6,223 nt of DNA from Pseudomonas sp. (GTDB lineage Bacteria > Pseudomonadota > Gammaproteobacteria > Pseudomonadales > Pseudomonadaceae): contig DPSI01000340.1 of NCBI GenBank assembly GCA_003527165.1, forward strand, positions 1-6,223. Direction: 5' to 3'. Shown piece by piece: positions 4,261 through 6,223 of the stretch. Under the pieces are notes generated by a model that was not told the origin of the DNA, did not search any database, and was given only the letters and a program-made list of their open reading frames with translations. Both the position numbers and the translations under genes were made by a program. Every line of letters begins with the position of its first letter. The stretch's first letter is position 1.

Positions 4261-6223
4261 TCCAGCCTCCTGCCCCCCATGTCCGCCGCCCTGCTTTTGG
4301 CAGTTCCGGGCGCCGCCATGGCGCAATCCCAGACCGCCGGCTCCGCGAGTACCGAGGTGGACGAGGTCGAGGTGATCGGACGTCGGGCAGGCGAGCCCAC
4401 CGGACCCCAATTCACGGCCCCCCTCAAGGACACGCCCAAGAGCGTCACCGTCATCAGCCGTGAACTGATCGAGCAGCGCGGCGCCGCATCGCTGGCCGAC
4501 GTGCTGCGCACGACGCCGGGGATTTCGCTGGGTTCGGGCGAAGGCGGCACGCCGGTCGGCGATCGCCCCTTCATTCGCGGGTATGAAGCCAGCACCGACA
4601 TCTTCATCGACGGCGTTCGCGATCTGGGCCGCTTCGCGAACGAAGCGTTCAACATCGAACAGGTTGAGATCATCAAGGGCCCCGGCTCCGCCTACAGCGG
4701 CCGAGGCTCTACCGGCGGCAGCATCAACATGGTCAGCAAGCGCCCGCGCGCCGAGAACTTCATCTCCGGTTCGGTCGGCGCGGGCACCGATCAGTACATG
4801 CGCTCGACCCTCGACCTGAACCGGATGCTGACGGACAAATTCGCCGTGCGTCTGAACCTGATGAGCCATCAGGCGGACACTCCGGGCCGCGACCACGTCA
4901 ACTCCGACCGCTACGGCTTGGCGCCGTCGCTGGCCTATCGTCTCGCCGAAAGCACCAGCATCCATCTCGGCTACTATATGCTGCGCGCCAACGACGTGCC
5001 CGATCTGGGCCATCCCTTCGCGATCGACGGCAGCGGACAGCCGGCCAATGTGCGTCGCGACAACTTCTACGGCGTAAAGGGGCGCGACGCTCGCCGCAAC
5101 AACGCCGATATCGGCACCCTGACGCTTGAGCACGAATTCTCGAACGGGTTCCAGTTCACCAACGTCAGCCGCCTGGCGGAATCGACCAGCCAGTACATCA
5201 TGTCGCGACCGACGATTCACGCCGCCTCGGGCCAGGTGAACCGCGATGTCCGCACCGGCAATCGTCGCAGCGAAACCAGGGCCAACCAGTCGGCTCTGCG
5301 TGGCGGCTTCGATCTGGCGGGCACGCGCAACCAGTTCGTGGCCGGCCTGGACTTCTCTGAAGAGAAGCTGCTGACCGGCGCGATCCCGGCCGCCGCTCTG
5401 TTCGCCGTCGGCCGCGCCGATCTGCAGAACCCTGACGCCAACAATCCGGTCTACCGCGGCCCCACGCTCAAGGACTTCAGCGACGATTACAACGATCTGA
5501 GCAATCGGTCCCGCACCCAGGCCGTTTACGTCTTCAACACGACCGACTTCAACGACAAGTGGTCCCTGAACCTGGGCCTGCGCTACGATGACTATGACGT
5601 CACGGACGGAACCGTGGCCAACCGCTCGAAATTCTGGAACTATCAGGCGGGTCTCGTCTACAAGCCGCGCTCCAACGGCAGCATCTATCTGTCGTACGGC
5701 ACCTCATCCAATCCCTCCGGCGAGACGGCAGGCCAGTCCGGCGGCGCTGACGGCTCGGCGGGCGGCGGCCTGGGCGGCTCGCGTCCGAACCTGGACCCGG
5801 AAGAAAACCGCAGCTTCGAACTGGGCACGAAGTGGGAGGTGTTCAACAACCGCCTGTCGCTGACCGGGGCGATCTTCGAGACCGAAAAGACCAATCAGCG
5901 AGCCACCGACCCGGTCACGGGCGAGGTCGCCCTCATCGGCAACAACCGCACGCGCGGTGTTGAGCTGGGCTTCTCCGGCAATGTGACGGACGCCTGGGCG
6001 GTCTACGGCGGCTACACCTACCTCGACCCGAAAATGCTGGACGACGGCGCAGGCTCCAACGACGGCAAGCGCCTGAAGTTCATCGCCCAGAACAGCTTCA
6101 GCATCTGGAGCACCTATACGATCCAGAAATTCACCGTGGGCGGCGGCGCCACCTATATGTCGGATCGCTGGATGAACGACGCCAACACCCTGGGGGTCCC
6201 GGCCTACTGGCGCTACGATCTAA
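4258..6223 (+). CDS. TonB-dependent siderophore receptor, Fiu/catecholate-like (3' end outside window)
   Basis: An uninterrupted frame of 655 codons runs off the right edge; the TAA at the very end is out of frame. It encodes an outer-membrane gated channel importing ferric-siderophore using TonB-ExbBD energy. From TTG 4258, a short signal peptide ends with AMA (20-22). VDEVEVIG (34-41) is the TonB-box region. The plug spans roughly 50-165, with SVTVISRELIEQ, PGISLGSGEGG, FIRGY (105-109), DIFIDGVRD, and NIEQVEIIKGPGSAYSGRGS (132-151). The beta barrel follows, including LDPEENRSFELGTKW (512-526). The plug wording is closest to Fiu-type catecholate receptors. Family members have about 720-760 residues, so roughly 70-110 are missing. 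Residues 486-508 form a Gly/Ser-rich outer loop. Codon use is much more GAC/AAC biased than in neighbouring genes, suggesting transfer from an alphaproteobacterium. The start is uncertain: ATG 4279 is the alternative. Two Fur-like boxes lie upstream. Confidence 0.95.
   Translation, partial: MSSLLPPMSAALLLAVPGAAMAQSQTAGSASTEVDEVEVIGRRAGEPTGPQFTAPLKDTPKSVTVISRELIEQRGAASLADVLRTTPGISLGSGEGGTPVGDRPFIRGYEASTDIFIDGVRDLGRFANEAFNIEQVEIIKGPGSAYSGRGSTGGSINMVSKRPRAENFISGSVGAGTDQYMRSTLDLNRMLTDKFAVRLNLMSHQADTPGRDHVNSDRYGLAPSLAYRLAESTSIHLGYYMLRANDVPDLGHPFAIDGSGQPANVRRDNFYGVKGRDARRNNADIGTLTLEHEFSNGFQFTNVSRLAESTSQYIMSRPTIHAASGQVNRDVRTGNRRSETRANQSALRGGFDLAGTRNQFVAGLDFSEEKLLTGAIPAAALFAVGRADLQNPDANNPVYRGPTLKDFSDDYNDLSNRSRTQAVYVFNTTDFNDKWSLNLGLRYDDYDVTDGTVANRSKFWNYQAGLVYKPRSNGSIYLSYGTSSNPSGETAGQSGGADGSAGGGLGGSRPNLDPEENRSFELGTKWEVFNNRLSLTGAIFETEKTNQRATDPVTGEVALIGNNRTRGVELGFSGNVTDAWAVYGGYTYLDPKMLDDGAGSNDGKRLKFIAQNSFSIWSTYTIQKFTVGGGATYMSDRWMNDANTLGVPAYWRYDL

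Noticed and set aside
4207..5220. 337-residue open frame on the minus strand
   Set aside because: It is antisense to the TonB receptor, which has clear family motifs; the high third-position GC of the receptor opens this frame. The predicted protein has no recognisable domain.
6221..6223. TAA at the window end as the receptor stop
   Set aside because: The receptor reading frame has codon 6220-6222 (CTA), so TAA is out of frame; the gene continues past the edge and the barrel is not yet complete.

Overview
The first ~4.1 kb looks like a Pseudomonadaceae chromosome, with Stutzerimonas/Pseudomonas as the best guess. The protein types and gene order (ahpF tail, DUF3182 protein, alpha/beta hydrolase, then a convergent HIG1-like / cobalamin adenosyltransferase / voltage-sensor-like operon) are what I would expect in that family. 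This is recognition from memory, not a database search.

Layout. 1-91 is the C-terminal end of alkyl hydroperoxide reductase subunit F, closed by a strong intrinsic terminator (104-150). 151-320 is intergenic with no confident element. 321-1445 (+) is a DUF3182 protein with an ATP-grasp-like glycine-rich segment. It overlaps by 14 nt the alpha/beta hydrolase at 1432-2205 (+), so the two are probably translationally coupled. A 37-nt convergent gap follows. The minus-strand operon reads from 4087 down to 2243: a small twin-transmembrane HIG1-domain protein, a PduO-type cob(I)alamin adenosyltransferase, and a protein with a voltage-sensor-like four-helix membrane domain, no visible pore and a long cytoplasmic tail.

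4088-4257 is a divergent regulatory region. It holds two Fur-box-like palindromes, an 11-bp inverted repeat and a possible structured leader. From about 4258 to the right edge, and beyond it, runs a TonB-dependent siderophore receptor of the Fiu/catecholate type (+). It has no stop codon inside the window.

The receptor gene is unlike the rest of the window in codon choice. By my hand count Asp codons are 33 GAC to 13 GAT in the receptor, against 15 GAC to 24 GAT in the two left-hand plus-strand genes. Its TonB-box region and general style recall Caulobacterales/Brevundimonas receptors. I infer a horizontally acquired iron-uptake gene, or a chimeric join, with the boundary somewhere in 4088-4258. 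No CRISPR array, tRNA, rRNA or recognisable transposase is present. The most interesting points are the foreign, apparently Fur-controlled receptor with an odd start, the pore-less voltage-sensor protein, and the coupled DUF3182-hydrolase pair of unknown chemistry.
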